A stretch of DNA of 64,000 bases from Alcanivorax sp. REN37 (GTDB lineage: Bacteria; Pseudomonadota; Gammaproteobacteria; Pseudomonadales; Alcanivoracaceae): positions 1-64,000 of the forward strand of contig NZ_JBGCUO010000002.1 in the NCBI RefSeq assembly GCF_041102775.1. Direction: 5' to 3'. The notes beneath the pieces are model-generated. The model made no database searches. It was not told the DNA's origin and was given only the letters and a program-made list of their open reading frames with translations. Below, piece by piece: positions 20,144 to 29,126 of this stretch; positions within the stretch are counted from its first letter, which is position 1; each line of letters starts with the position of its first letter. The translations under genes were made by a program, and so were the position numbers.

Positions 20144-21130
20144 TCAATGAGTGTGATCGTCCGGGTGCACGAAACTGAGCACCTGGGTTTGGAAACCATT
20201 GCGCTGGGCCAAGTATTGCGACTCCAGCAGTACCAGCCCGGCGCGTTGTGCCCAGGCAATTAATTCGTCTTCATCAAAGCCCTGCCACAGATCGCCGCAG
20301 CGGGTCCGGGTCCAGGACTGCTCGTGGCGGCACAGCTCCGACACCAGCAGTACACCGCCGCGCCGCAGCCGCCGCGCCGCGCGCAGCAGCGCTTCGGCGG
20401 GTGCCGGCAGGTGATGCAGCACCATGTTCATCACCACCGCATCGAACTGGCGCGGCGGCGCGGCATCGGGCCAGTCGCCCTGCAGCAGGGTGATGCCACT
20501 GTGACCGGCCACCTGTTGGCGGGCTTGGGCCAACATGCCGGCCGCGTTGTCGAGCCCGATCACGTGCTCGAACTGCTGGGCCAGCCAGCCGAGGAAGCGG
20601 CCATCACCGGGTCCGACTTCCAGCGCTTCGGCGCCGCCATCTGGGCAGGCGCGGCGAATCATTTCCGCTGCCAGCTCGCCGTAGTCGTCGAGGTCGACGA
20701 TTTCGTCCATCGGCGCACCGCTGGCCGCCAGCTGCTGGAAGAACAGGCGGCTCTGGGCGGCGCGGCGCTGCTCGATCACATCCAGTCGGGCCGCCAGTTC
20801 TGGCTCCAGCGTTTGCTCGTCCAACTGCGCCAACAGCGTGCGCTGCAGATCACCGCTGGCATCCGCCGGTGGCAGCCCGCGGCGGTAGAACACGGTAGTG
20901 CCCTCGCGGCGGTTACTGACCCAGTGCTCGCGCGCCAGCAGCTTAAGGTGGTGGCTCATGCCGGACTGGGTGGTGTCCAACAGCTCGGTGAGCTCCTGTA
21001 CCGCAAAGCTGTTGTAGCCCAGCAGCTGCAGGATCTGCAGTCGCAACGGGTCAGCGGTGGCCTTGAGCTGGCGCGCCAGCGCTGCCAGCGACACCGGTTC
21101 CGGCCGGTCAAGGGCGGCGGGCGAGGTCAT
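20144..21130 (-). CDS. sahR: ArsR-type regulator fused to SAM-methyltransferase-like domain (SahR)
   Basis: A 328-residue protein. Residues about 15-90 are an ArsR winged helix ([17 protein letters not shown] and [20 protein letters not shown]). Residues about 150-320 form a class I methyltransferase fold with [15 protein letters not shown] as SAM/SAH-binding loop. This domain pairing and the neighbouring metK-ahcY-metF genes are those of SahR, an SAH-responsive repressor of the methionine cycle. The ATG at 21130 has no visible ribosome-binding site, and a promoter places the transcript start within a few bases of it, so the mRNA may be leaderless. An arsM-like methyltransferase is an alternative but fits the context less well. 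Confidence 0.85.
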   Translation of the reverse strand: MTSPAALDRPEPVSLAALARQLKATADPLRLQILQLLGYNSFAVQELTELLDTTQSGMSHHLKLLAREHWVSNRREGTTVFYRRGLPPADASGDLQRTLLAQLDEQTLEPELAARLDVIEQRRAAQSRLFFQQLAASGAPMDEIVDLDDYGELAAEMIRRACPDGGAEALEVGPGDGRFLGWLAQQFEHVIGLDNAAGMLAQARQQVAGHSGITLLQGDWPDAAPPRQFDAVVMNMVLHHLPAPAEALLRAARRLRRGGVLLVSELCRHEQSWTRTRCGDLWQGFDEDELIAWAQRAGLVLLESQYLAQRNGFQTQVLSFVHPDDHTH

Positions 21131-21139
21131 AGGGCGCGC

Positions 21140-21168
21140 AGTGTACGGACTAACTGGCCCTATATCAA
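21140..21168 (-). promoter_or_regulatory. Sigma70-type promoter of sahR-metK
   Basis: On the minus strand TTGATA (21168-21163), 17 bases, then TACACT (21145-21140). The -35 matches five of six consensus bases and the -10 four of six. The predicted start near 21133 is about three bases before the sahR ATG. Confidence 0.6.
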
Positions 21169-21183
21169 AGTTTTTTGATATAG
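21160..21183. promoter_or_regulatory. SahR-like operator, 10-bp inverted repeat
   Basis: CTATATCAAA (21160-21169) and TTTGATATAG (21174-21183) are perfect inverted repeats separated by GTTT. The site covers the -35 of the sahR promoter, so a bound repressor would block polymerase. ATATCAA/TTGATAT half-sites fit what I recall of the SahR motif. Autoregulation is an inference. Confidence 0.75.
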
Positions 21184-21207
21184 CTTTGACGGCGGGTTGG
21201 CGGCCAC

Positions 21208-21231
21208 AAAAAAGGCGCCCGCAGGCGCCTT
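21208..21231 (-). terminator. Intrinsic terminator of phnA/yjdM
   Basis: The minus strand reads AAGGCGCC, loop TGCG, GGCGCC, then TTTTTT. It lies 18 bases after the phnA stop and also insulates the sahR promoter just beyond. Confidence 0.9.
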
Positions 21232-21248
21232 CGGAAGGGCGGCGGTGG

Positions 21249-21827
21249 TCAGCCGGATTTCTTCACGAATTGAGTCAGGATGACGATGCGTTGACCGTCC
21301 ACCCGGCCTTCGATGTGGGCCGCGTTGTCGGGGTCGAGATGAATGTTGCGTACGTGGGTGCCACGCTTGGCCACCAAACTGGAGCCCTTCACGTTCAGGT
21401 CTTTAATCAGGGTGACGCTGTCGCCTTCCAGCAACTCGACCCCGTTGCAATCGCGGTGCACCTCGCCCGGCTGCTCGTCGTTGCTGGCGCTGCCGGCTTT
21501 GGCCCAGGCCAGTAGCGCGTCATCCAGGTAGAGCATGTCGAGCAGGTCTTGGGCCCAGCTTTCGCTGCTCGCGAGGCGGCTTAATTGTTGCCACGCGAGT
21601 ACCTGAACCGCCGGGGTTGGGCTCCACATGCTGTCGTTAAGGCAGTGCCAGTGGTGCACGTCCAGCGGCTGGCTGCCGTCGAGTTGGTCAGCGCACAGGC
21701 TGCAAAGATGGACGACGGCGTCGGCATCGGTGGCGTCGCGCGGGGGCACGGCAACCAGGCGCAGGTTCTCCTTGCCGGTGCACAATTCGCACTGGCCTTG
21801 GCTGCGGGCGGCAATGGTTTGTTCCAC
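21249..21827 (-). CDS. yjdM: PhnA/YjdM family zinc-ribbon protein
   Basis: A 192-residue protein of the PhnA family. The N-terminal part has cysteine pairs typical of a zinc ribbon (QCELCTG and HLCSLCADQ). The conserved C-terminal domain reads GDSVTLIKDLNVKGSS with IVLTQFVKKSG-like ending. Despite the historic name, family members have not been shown to act in phosphonate use generally, and the biological role is unclear. The start is GTG at 21827 with GGAGGG nine bases upstream. It stands alone between two terminator-like hairpins. Confidence 0.88.
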   Translation of the reverse strand: MEQTIAARSQGQCELCTGKENLRLVAVPPRDATDADAVVHLCSLCADQLDGSQPLDVHHWHCLNDSMWSPTPAVQVLAWQQLSRLASSESWAQDLLDMLYLDDALLAWAKAGSASNDEQPGEVHRDCNGVELLEGDSVTLIKDLNVKGSSLVAKRGTHVRNIHLDPDNAAHIEGRVDGQRIVILTQFVKKSG

Positions 21828-21908
21828 GGTTAGAAACCCTCCCTATAAAAGAGTGGGAGAGTATAACGGATTGCTATGGATGACGGGTGTAGCGGGTGCG
21901 GTGGAGAG

Positions 21909-21932
21909 GGCCCCGCCTAGGCAGGCGGGGCC
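21909..21932 (-). terminator. Hairpin after the small outer-membrane protein gene
   Basis: GGCCCCGCC, loop TAGGCA, GGCGGGGCC: a perfect 9-bp stem ten bases beyond the stop of the minus-strand gene. There is no T run in either direction, so this is a candidate only. Confidence 0.45.
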
Positions 21933-21941
21933 GGGTCTTGC

Positions 21942-22502
21942 TTAGAAGTGCAGGCGGCCGCCGATTTCCAGCAGTACGCCGTCGGCTTCGGTCGGGATCG
22001 ACACGCCGCCGATGAAGGAGAAGCGCTCGCTGGTGCGGTAGTTGGCTTCCAAGGCGATCAGCAGTTCGTCGTCGTCTTTCACGCCTTTCATGCCGGACAG
22101 CGCGGTTTTCTCGGTGTCGTACACGTCAGACATGTAGCGCAGGGCGCCGCGTACTTGCAGTTGGTCGTTGAGGGACATGCGGGCACCCACTTCCAGCAGC
22201 GGGTTGATGCCGTCGTTGCTGTCCATCAGACCGAACTCACCGTACAGGTGCAGGGTGTCGCTCATCGGCGCGATCAGGCCGACGGTGCCGGTGCGCAGGT
22301 CGTAGATGCCGCCGTCTTGGGCCGTCACGTACACCTGGTCATTGATGCGGAAGGAACCTTTGATCTGCCATTTGTTGGCATCCTGGCCGGTCAGGACCTG
22401 GTAGGAACCTTGCAGGTAGGTGTAGTCGAATTTGTCGGCAACGGCGAGGGTCGGCAGTGCGCAGAAGGCGGCAGCAGCCACCAGAGCTGAACGAATTTTC
22501 AT
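21942..22502 (-). CDS. Small outer-membrane beta-barrel protein
   Basis: A 186-residue secreted protein with a clear signal peptide ending near AVA (residue 22). The mature part shows alternating hydrophobic strands with short turns (LYGEFGLMDS, VGARMSLNDQLQVRGALRY, LLIALEANYR) and ends in GGRLHF with a terminal aromatic, as in eight-stranded barrels. Function is unknown. It may be a structural or adhesive outer-membrane protein. It is divergent from the DUF481-like gene across about 280 bp. Confidence 0.75.
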   Translation of the reverse strand: MKIRSALVAAAAFCALPTLAVADKFDYTYLQGSYQVLTGQDANKWQIKGSFRINDQVYVTAQDGGIYDLRTGTVGLIAPMSDTLHLYGEFGLMDSNDGINPLLEVGARMSLNDQLQVRGALRYMSDVYDTEKTALSGMKGVKDDDELLIALEANYRTSERFSFIGGVSIPTEADGVLLEIGGRLHF

Positions 22503-22729
22503 GGCATAGGTCCTTTTAGATCACCAAGCTGCGAATTGTCTAAGGGCGCAGAAACCCTGGGAAAATGCATCCCGCCAGCGCAGGATGCGCGCATACTATC
22601 CCAGCGGTAAAGGGGGCGGGTAGGCAGGTTTTACAGGCACAGTCCGGATTTGTGAAAAGATTTACCTTTTTAATGTTTTTTCGCGGAATTTTTTCCCACA
22701 AAGCGGCTGAACGCCATTCATTAGAGTGA

Positions 22730-22757
22730 TTGCCATCTGCCCTGTGTGGTTCATAAT
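22730..22757 (+). promoter_or_regulatory. Candidate sigma70 promoter of the DUF481-like gene
   Basis: TTGCCA, 16 bases, CATAAT, about 30 bases before the ATG at 22786. The elements match four and five of six consensus bases. The AT-rich tract 22650-22700 just upstream may act as an UP-like or regulatory region for this divergent gap. Confidence 0.5.
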
Positions 22758-22785
22758 CGGCGCTCGTTTGAGTCTCTGTGCCGTC

Positions 22786-23796
22786 ATGCGCCTGCACCCA
22801 TTTGCCGCCATTTTGTTGGGATTGTCGTTGCTGTCACCGCCGGTGATGGCCGATACCGTTTGGCTGCGCAACGGCGACATCCTGTCCGGCGTGGTGCGGC
22901 TGCTCGACAGCGGCAAGGTGCTGCTGGAAACCGATCACTCCGGCACCGTCAGCATTTTGGTGCGCACCATCCAGACCATGGAAACCTCGTCGCCGATGAT
23001 TGTCCGCCAGCAAGCCTGGGGCGGCAGCTACCGCGTGCACTTGCGGCCGGCGGAGCCGGGCAAGGTAGCGTTGGTGGATGAGGGCGAGCCGTTCGTGGTG
23101 GAACTCAGCAGCCTGTACCGGATGATGCCGGAGCGCGGCACGTTGGAAGACTGGATGTGGACTGGTCATCTGGATCTGTCATTTGATCTGGAGCAGGCCG
23201 AAAGCAACATCGACGATCGCGATCTGACGTTGGTGAACAACTTACGTTATGACCGCTGGCGCCAGCGCTTCGCCGCCGAGTACAACCGGAAGACCAAGGA
23301 CGAGAAGCGCACCAAGGACAACTACCAGTTGAGCTACACGGTGGACTATTTCCTCGGTGAGCGGTTGTTCTGGCAGGGTCAGGCGCAGTATCTGCGTGAC
23401 GAGGTCGAGGCAGTGTCGCAGCGGCGCACGCTCGGTACCGGGCCCGGTGTGCAGCTGTGGGACAACGAAGTTGGCGCGCTGTCGCTGGCGGCGCTGGTGA
23501 ACCACGACGCTTATCACTTCAAAGAAGCCAACCCCTCAGAAAGCGCCTCGCTGTCTGTGAAGTGGGATTACAGCCGCTTCCTGAGCGCCAAGACCATCAG
23601 CCTGTTCAATCGCGGTGAAGTTGGCCTGCCGCTGGGCGGGGCAGTGTCAGAGAAGCTGTATGTCCAGCTGGGGCTGCGGTTCAAGGTCACCAGTTGGGCG
23701 ACCCTGAACCTGAAAACCGAGTGGGACCGGGTATCAGGCAACGCCGGGGATGTGAATGCCCGGCGCTACACGCTGGGCTTTGGCGTCGCCTGGTAG
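22786..23796 (+). CDS. DUF481-like outer-membrane protein
   Basis: A 336-residue exported protein. The signal peptide (residues 1-19, ending PPVMA) is followed by a short SH3-like segment, DTVWLRNGDILSGVVRLL. The C-terminal part (about residues 120-336) is a predicted beta-barrel with the salt-induced outer-membrane (DUF481/YdiY) pattern LSYTVDYFLGERLFWQGQ and FKVTSWATLNLKTEWD, ending in Trp. Function is unknown in the family. I chose the ATG at 22786 because the signal peptide starts there. Codon use matches its neighbours. Confidence 0.82.
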   Translation: MRLHPFAAILLGLSLLSPPVMADTVWLRNGDILSGVVRLLDSGKVLLETDHSGTVSILVRTIQTMETSSPMIVRQQAWGGSYRVHLRPAEPGKVALVDEGEPFVVELSSLYRMMPERGTLEDWMWTGHLDLSFDLEQAESNIDDRDLTLVNNLRYDRWRQRFAAEYNRKTKDEKRTKDNYQLSYTVDYFLGERLFWQGQAQYLRDEVEAVSQRRTLGTGPGVQLWDNEVGALSLAALVNHDAYHFKEANPSESASLSVKWDYSRFLSAKTISLFNRGEVGLPLGGAVSEKLYVQLGLRFKVTSWATLNLKTEWDRVSGNAGDVNARRYTLGFGVAW

Positions 23797-23802
23797 CCGC
23801 GC

Positions 23803-24585
23803 TCAGCGACGGGTGTTGCGGGTGCCCTTCTCGGCCTCGCGCTTGCCGTCATCCGTGTCCTCGGCGTCGTTGACCTTGCGGATCGCTGGGTTGACGCCGT
23901 CCACCGACAGGTCCTCGACCACTGGCGGGGCCGTTTTGGTGACCACCGGGCGAATGCCATCAACGGGATCTTCAATGTAGGGCTGTGACACATAGCCTTC
24001 CGGCGCCGACTTGGTGACCACCGGGCGGATGCCATCTTCTGGATCATCGATAAAGGGCGGCGACACGTAACCCTCGGGTGCCTGCTTAGTGGCCACCGGG
24101 TTGATGCCATCAGCCGGGCCTTCATCATCTTCCAGGTACGGCGGGCTGACGTAGCCCTCCGGTGCGGTCTTGGTGACCGGCGCGTTAGACGGGCCTTCCA
24201 CACCGAACAGCTCCCACGGCGTCGGCAGCGTTGGGAACAAGTCGCCACCCTGCAGCCGCTCCAGCAGCGGACCGGCTTGCACTGCCGCGGCCACCAGTAC
24301 CAGCCACAGCAAAGACCACAGCACCGTCATCACCCGTGAGAAGGCGGAGTGGCCGTTGCGCAGCAGCGCCCAGCCGAACACCACTGGTGCCACCACGATA
24401 CCGAGCAGCAATAACGGGCTGACAAAGCGACCGCTGCTGGTGCCGAGGAAGGTGGAGCCGGCGCCAGCGGCTGCGGCGTGGTGGCCGGCCGGGGCGCGGG
24501 CCGGGTTGGGGTGGCCACAGTGGGGGCAGGCATAAGCCAGCGGGCTCATGGGCTGGCGGCAATGCTGGCAGCGTGTGTCGGTCAT
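23803..24585 (-). CDS. Zinc-ribbon membrane protein with C-terminal tandem repeats
   Basis: A 260-residue protein. Residues 6-23 form a zinc ribbon (C6-x2-C9 and C20-x2-C23). Two hydrophobic segments follow (about 55-76 and 84-103), probably membrane helices. Residues 141-237 carry three close repeats of 25-28 residues beginning APEGYVS and ending DGI-x-PV-x-TK, plus a fourth degenerate unit. The tail is charged. GGAGAGG lies five bases before the ATG at 24585. I do not recognise the family and assign no function. It converges on the DUF481-like gene with only six bases between the stops. Confidence 0.75.
   Translation of the reverse strand: MTDTRCQHCRQPMSPLAYACPHCGHPNPARAPAGHHAAAAGAGSTFLGTSSGRFVSPLLLLGIVVAPVVFGWALLRNGHSAFSRVMTVLWSLLWLVLVAAAVQAGPLLERLQGGDLFPTLPTPWELFGVEGPSNAPVTKTAPEGYVSPPYLEDDEGPADGINPVATKQAPEGYVSPPFIDDPEDGIRPVVTKSAPEGYVSQPYIEDPVDGIRPVVTKTAPPVVEDLSVDGVNPAIRKVNDAEDTDDGKREAEKGTRNTRR
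23875..24165 (-). repeat. Tandem coding repeats, about 75-84 bp each
   Basis: Three copies (24165-24082, 24081-24007, 24006-23932) encode 28, 25 and 25 residues with the shared frame APEGYVS-x-P followed by an acidic run and DGI-x-PV-x-TK. A shorter fourth copy ends at 23875. DNA-level similarity is visible in the recurring block that encodes APEGYVS, so copy number may vary among strains. Confidence 0.85.
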
Positions 24586-24705
24586 CAAGTCCTCTCCCGG
24601 TCGCAACCTGGGGTCTGCAAGAAAAGCGCAAGCATACCGCAGGGCGCTGGACTGTGCTGTGCCGATGTGCAGGGTTGTGGCGGCGGTCGCGGTGTATCGG
24701 GAGGT

Positions 24706-24734
24706 TTGCCGCCGGCGGGCGGGTGCGCGACAAT
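24706..24734 (+). promoter_or_regulatory. Candidate promoter of tkt-epd-pgk
   Basis: TTGCCG, 17 bases, GACAAT. The sequence from the -10 onward, ACAATAGCGCCCC (24730-24742), is repeated exactly at the fba promoter, which supports it. The leader before the tkt ATG would be about 70 bases. Confidence 0.55.
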
Positions 24735-24812
24735 AGCGCCCCTTCAAAGCCCGGCCCCGCCTCCCCGAGGGTGCCCCCTATATTAATGCGATACACAGGT
24801 TAGGAGATCGCC

Positions 24813-26822
24813 ATGTCCGCCCCTTCACCCGCCCCGCGCGAGTTGGCCAACGCAATTCGTGCGCTGAGCATGGATGCCGTGCAGCAGGCCAATTCCGGCC
24901 ACCCCGGCGCCCCCATGGGCATGGCGGACATGGCCGAAGTGCTGTGGCGTGGTTTCATGAAGCACAATCCGGCTAACCCGCAGTGGTTCAACCGTGACCG
25001 CTTCGTGCTGTCCAACGGCCATGGCTCCATGCTGCTCTACAGCCTGCTGCACCTGACCGGCTACCCGCTGTCGCTGGATGACCTGAAGAACTTCCGTCAG
25101 CTTGGCAGCCCCACCGCTGGCCACCCGGAATACCACGACTGCCCCGGCGTCGAGACCACCACCGGTCCGCTTGGGCAGGGCATTGCCAACGCTGTGGGCA
25201 TGGCGCTGGCGGAAAAAATGATGGCCGCCCAGTTTAACCGTGACGACTGCGAGGTGGTGGATCACTACACCTATTGCTTCCTCGGCGACGGTTGCATGAT
25301 GGAGGGCATCTCCCACGAAGTGTGCTCGCTGGCCGGCACCCTCGGCCTCGGCAAGTTGATTGCCTTCTATGACGACAACGGCATCTCCATCGATGGCCAG
25401 GTGCAGGGCTGGTTCACCGACGACACCGTGGAGCGGTTCCGCGCCTACGGCTGGCAGGTGATCGCCGACGTTGACGGCCACGACGCCGCTGCGCTGCACC
25501 AGGCGGTGCTGACCGCCCGTGCCAACACCGAACAACCGACCTTGATTTGCTGCAAGACTGTGATTGGCTTCGGCTCGCCCAACAAGCAGGGCAGCGAAGA
25601 CAGTCACGGCGCGCCGCTGGGCCACGACGAAATCGCGCTGGCCAAGGACACGCTGGGCTGGGAATACGGTCCGTTCGAAATCCCCGAGCACGTGTACACC
25701 GCTTGGGATGCCCGCACCGCCGGCGCCAACGCAGAAGCTGAATGGAATGCCCTGGTGGCCCGTTACGCTGAGCAGCATCCACAGCTGGCGGCTGAGTTCG
25801 AACGCCGCATCAGCGGTGCGCTGCCGGACGGTTTCAGCGCCGCCGCCGATGCCTTCATCCAGAGCTGCCAAGACAGCATGGAAAAGGTGGCCACCCGCAA
25901 GGCCAGCCAGAACACCCTCGATGCCTACGGCCCGCTGCTGCCGGAACTGGTGGGCGGCTCCGCTGATCTCGGCGGCTCCAACAACACCGTGTGGAAAGGC
26001 TGTAAGGCGGTGAGTGCGGCGGATGCCAGCGGCAATTACCTGCACTACGGCGTGCGCGAGTTCGGCATGACCGCGGTGATGAACGGCATGCAGCTGCACG
26101 GCGGCTTGCGCCCCTACGGCGGCACTTTCCTGATGTTCATGGAATACGCCCGCAACGCGGTGCGCATGGCGGCGCTGATGAAGCAGCCGACGGTGCTGGT
26201 ATACACCCACGACTCCATCGGCCTCGGCGAAGACGGCCCCACCCACCAGCCGGTGGAGCAGATCGCCAACCTGCGCCTGACCCCGAATCTGTCCACCTGG
26301 CGTCCCTGTGACACGGTGGAATCCGCGGTGGCCTGGAAAGCCGCGCTGGAGCGCCAAGACGGCCCCACCGCACTGATCTTCAGCCGCCAGAACCTGCCGT
26401 GCATGGCGCGCGACGCCGACACCCTCGGCAACGTCGCCCGTGGCGGCTATGTGCTGAGCCAAACCGGCAGCGGTGCCCCGGATGCGATCATCATTGCCAC
26501 CGGTTCCGAAGTGGAGCTGGCGATGGCCGCGGCGGCGCAACTCGGTGAGCAGGGCCGCAATGTGCGCGTGGTGTCGATGCCGGCCACCGATGTGTTCCTG
26601 GCCCAGGACGTTGCTTACCGCGACGCCGTACTGCCGCCGGCGGTACGTGCTCGGGTAGCGGTGGAAGCCGGAATTGCCGATTACTGGTTCCGCTTCGTCG
26701 GCCTCGATGGTCGCGTGGTGGGCATGCACGGGTTTGGTGCTTCAGCACCGGCGGCAGACCTGTACCGTCACTTCAACATCACTGCTGAGGCAGTGGTGGC
26801 TGCGGTTTCCGAACTGCTTTGA
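24813..26822 (+). CDS. tkt: Transketolase
   Basis: A 669-residue thiamine-diphosphate enzyme of normal length. Diagnostic segments are [34 protein letters not shown], the cofactor motif [15 protein letters not shown] and [18 protein letters not shown]. It exchanges two-carbon ketol groups in the pentose phosphate pathway and supplies erythrose 4-phosphate. GGAG lies eight bases before the ATG. It heads the run tkt-epd-pgk, with epd starting three bases after its stop. Confidence 0.97.
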   Translation: MSAPSPAPRELANAIRALSMDAVQQANSGHPGAPMGMADMAEVLWRGFMKHNPANPQWFNRDRFVLSNGHGSMLLYSLLHLTGYPLSLDDLKNFRQLGSPTAGHPEYHDCPGVETTTGPLGQGIANAVGMALAEKMMAAQFNRDDCEVVDHYTYCFLGDGCMMEGISHEVCSLAGTLGLGKLIAFYDDNGISIDGQVQGWFTDDTVERFRAYGWQVIADVDGHDAAALHQAVLTARANTEQPTLICCKTVIGFGSPNKQGSEDSHGAPLGHDEIALAKDTLGWEYGPFEIPEHVYTAWDARTAGANAEAEWNALVARYAEQHPQLAAEFERRISGALPDGFSAAADAFIQSCQDSMEKVATRKASQNTLDAYGPLLPELVGGSADLGGSNNTVWKGCKAVSAADASGNYLHYGVREFGMTAVMNGMQLHGGLRPYGGTFLMFMEYARNAVRMAALMKQPTVLVYTHDSIGLGEDGPTHQPVEQIANLRLTPNLSTWRPCDTVESAVAWKAALERQDGPTALIFSRQNLPCMARDADTLGNVARGGYVLSQTGSGAPDAIIIATGSEVELAMAAAAQLGEQGRNVRVVSMPATDVFLAQDVAYRDAVLPPAVRARVAVEAGIADYWFRFVGLDGRVVGMHGFGASAPAADLYRHFNITAEAVVAAVSELL

Positions 26823-26824
26823 CG

Positions 26825-27832
26825 ATGCGCGTCGCGCTCAACGGCTACGGGCGCATCGGCCGGTCTTTCCTGCGGGCGCTGCTGGATCGCAGCGCCGAAG
26901 GCGGTTGGTCGCTGCCGTTTGAGCTGGTGGCCATCAATGATCTCGGGCGGCCGCAGGACCTGCTGTACCTGACTCAATACGATTCCACCCATGGCCGCGC
27001 CGGCACGCCGGCGGCGCTGGTGGATGGGTGTCTGCAGGTCGGCCCGTTGGCGCCAAAGCTGCTGTGCGAACCTTCGCCAGCGGCGTTGCCGTGGCGCGAG
27101 CTGGAGGTCGATCTGGTGCTGGAGTGCACCGGGGTCTGGCGCGGGCGCGAAGGCGCCGGGCAGCATCTGCACGCCGGGGCGCAGCGGGTGATCATCGGCG
27201 CGGTACCGTTCGAGCCGGTGGATGCCCTCACCGTTTACGGCATCAACCACAGTGAGTTGGGTGATGCGCGTATCCTGTCGGCGGCGTCGTGCACCACCCA
27301 CGCCATTGCGCCGTTGCTGCTGGCGCTGCACCAAGCGTGGCAGGTGGAGCAGGTGATCATGACCGAGGTGCACGCCTACACCTCGGACCAGACCCTGCTC
27401 GACCATGTGCACCGCGACCCGCGCCGCGGCCGGGCGGCGGCACAGAACATCGTGCCGACCACTTCCAGCGCCATCGGCGCCATCCAGCAAGTACTGCCGT
27501 GGCTGGCCGGCCGTATCAGCGGGGGTTCGATCCGGGTGCCGACATTGAACGTGGCGATGGTCGACCTGACGCTGAAGTTGGCACAGACGCCGAGCGTGGA
27601 CGCGGTCAACGCGTTGTTTGCCGCGCGCGCGGGGGACGCTCCTTGGCAGATTGGCTACAATGACGCGCCGCTGGTGAGCGTGGATTTCAACCATCGCGCC
27701 GAATCGGTGATTTTCGACGCCACTCAGACCGAGATCCAGGGCGATCTGGTACGGGTGGTGGGCTGGTATGACAACGAGTGGGGCTATGCCCAACGCTTGT
27801 TGGATCTGGTCAGCCACTTGAGCGGCGCTTGA
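26825..27832 (+). CDS. epd: Erythrose-4-phosphate dehydrogenase / type I GAPDH family
   Basis: A 335-residue NAD-dependent dehydrogenase starting [19 protein letters not shown]. The catalytic Cys156 is in [12 protein letters not shown], and the base His in [10 protein letters not shown]. The conserved [14 protein letters not shown] is near the end. The position between tkt and pgk is that of epd in related genomes, where it makes 4-phosphoerythronate for vitamin B6 synthesis. A glyceraldehyde-3-phosphate role cannot be excluded. The motif has His where most relatives have Asn after CTT. I took the ATG at 26825; a TTG at 26819, overlapping the tkt stop, is possible. Confidence 0.85.
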   Translation: MRVALNGYGRIGRSFLRALLDRSAEGGWSLPFELVAINDLGRPQDLLYLTQYDSTHGRAGTPAALVDGCLQVGPLAPKLLCEPSPAALPWRELEVDLVLECTGVWRGREGAGQHLHAGAQRVIIGAVPFEPVDALTVYGINHSELGDARILSAASCTTHAIAPLLLALHQAWQVEQVIMTEVHAYTSDQTLLDHVHRDPRRGRAAAQNIVPTTSSAIGAIQQVLPWLAGRISGGSIRVPTLNVAMVDLTLKLAQTPSVDAVNALFAARAGDAPWQIGYNDAPLVSVDFNHRAESVIFDATQTEIQGDLVRVVGWYDNEWGYAQRLLDLVSHLSGA

Positions 27833-27855
27833 ACGCCGACTGATGTTATCCAACG

Positions 27856-27880
27856 CGCCGCTGCCGGATCGGGAGCGGCG
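27856..27880 (+). terminator. Intercistronic hairpin between epd and pgk
   Basis: CGCCGCT, 11-base loop, AGCGGCG, followed by TTATTGTTC. The 94-bp gap is unusually long for this operon. The hairpin may attenuate or stabilise the message, and pgk has its own good ribosome site beyond it. Confidence 0.4.
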
Positions 27881-27926
27881 TTATTGTTCGTCACAGAGAA
27901 CCCCGCTGCGGGCATCGAGGAACCAA

Positions 27927-29084
27927 ATGGCCATTGTGCGCATGACGGATTTGGACCTGAAAGGCAAACGCGTCCTGATCCGCGAAGATCTCAACGTGCC
28001 GGTGAAAGACGGCAAGGTGACCAGCGACGCCCGCATCCGCGCGGCGCTGCCGACCCTCCAGCACGCGCTCGACGCCGGTGCTCGGGTGATGGTGATGTCC
28101 CACCTCGGCCGCCCGGAAGAAGGCGTGTTCGATCAAGCTGCGTCGCTGCAGCCGGTGGCAGAGCACCTGGCCGGCCTGCTCGGCCGCGAGGTGCCGCTGG
28201 TGCGTGACTGGCTGGACGGCGTCGAGGTGGGCGAAGGTCAGCTGGTGCTGTGCGAGAACGTGCGCTTTAACCGTGGTGAAAAGAAAGACGACGAAGCGCT
28301 GTCACGTAAAATGGCCGCCCTGTGCGACATCTTCGTGATGGATGCATTCGGCACCGCCCACCGCGCCCAAGCATCCACCCACGGCGTCGCCAAGTTCGCG
28401 CCGGTAGCTTGCGCCGGCCCGCTGTTGGCGGCGGAGTTGGACGCCCTCGGCCAAGCATTGGCGGCACCGGCCAAGCCGCTGGTCGCCATCGTCGGGGGTT
28501 CAAAAGTGTCCACCAAACTGGAAGTGCTGGAGTCGCTGGCGGACAAGGTGGACCAGCTGGTGGTCGGCGGTGGCATTGCCAACACTTTCTTGGCTGCCGC
28601 CGGCTTGCCGGTGGGCAAGTCGCTGTACGAAGCCGACCTGCTCGACGCGGCGCGCAAAATTGCGGCCAAAGTGCACATCCCGCTGCCGGTGGACGTGGTG
28701 GTCGCCACTGAGTTCTCCGCGGATGCGGAAGCCACCGTCAAGGCGGTGGAAGACGTGGCCGAGGACGACATGATCCTCGACGTTGGCCCCAAAACCGCCC
28801 ACATCTTTGCGGCGCTGATGAAAGAAGCCCGCACCATCGTCTGGAACGGTCCGGTGGGCGTATTCGAGTTCGATCAGTTCGGCGGCGGCACCCAGGAAAT
28901 GGCGGAAGCCATTGCTGACAGCGATGCGTTTTCCATTGCCGGTGGTGGCGATACGCTGGCGGCGGTGGACAAGTACGGCATTGCAGACCGGGTGTCTTAC
29001 ATCTCCACCGGTGGGGGTGCCTTCTTGGAGTTCCTCGAAGGCAAAACCCTGCCGGCGGTGGCGATGTTGGAAAGTCGCGGCTGA
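27927..29084 (+). CDS. pgk: Phosphoglycerate kinase
   Basis: A 385-residue kinase that transfers phosphate between 1,3-bisphosphoglycerate and ADP. Signatures are [46 protein letters not shown] and [16 protein letters not shown], ending with [17 protein letters not shown]. The ATG at 27927 has GAGG six bases upstream and gives the standard N-terminus. A strong terminator follows, so fba has its own promoter here. Confidence 0.97.
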   Translation: MAIVRMTDLDLKGKRVLIREDLNVPVKDGKVTSDARIRAALPTLQHALDAGARVMVMSHLGRPEEGVFDQAASLQPVAEHLAGLLGREVPLVRDWLDGVEVGEGQLVLCENVRFNRGEKKDDEALSRKMAALCDIFVMDAFGTAHRAQASTHGVAKFAPVACAGPLLAAELDALGQALAAPAKPLVAIVGGSKVSTKLEVLESLADKVDQLVVGGGIANTFLAAAGLPVGKSLYEADLLDAARKIAAKVHIPLPVDVVVATEFSADAEATVKAVEDVAEDDMILDVGPKTAHIFAALMKEARTIVWNGPVGVFEFDQFGGGTQEMAEAIADSDAFSIAGGGDTLAAVDKYGIADRVSYISTGGGAFLEFLEGKTLPAVAMLESRG

Positions 29085-29096
29085 GCAGCATGGAAA

Positions 29097-29120
29097 GGCG
29101 GCCTCCGGGCCGCCTTTTTT
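29097..29120 (+). terminator. Intrinsic terminator of pgk
   Basis: GGCGGCC, loop TCCG, GGCCGCC, then TTTTTT, 13 bases after the pgk stop and directly before the phosphopantetheinyl transferase gene. Confidence 0.93.
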
Positions 29121-29126
29121 GTGGCC

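Noticed and set aside
24825-26729. 634-codon frame antisense to tkt
   Set aside because: It is an artefact of GC-rich third positions opposite a highly conserved enzyme. No motifs or ribosome site were seen.
27521-27540. tRNA T-loop-like GGTTCGATCC
   Set aside because: It lies inside epd coding sequence, with no acceptor stem or anticodon arm around it.
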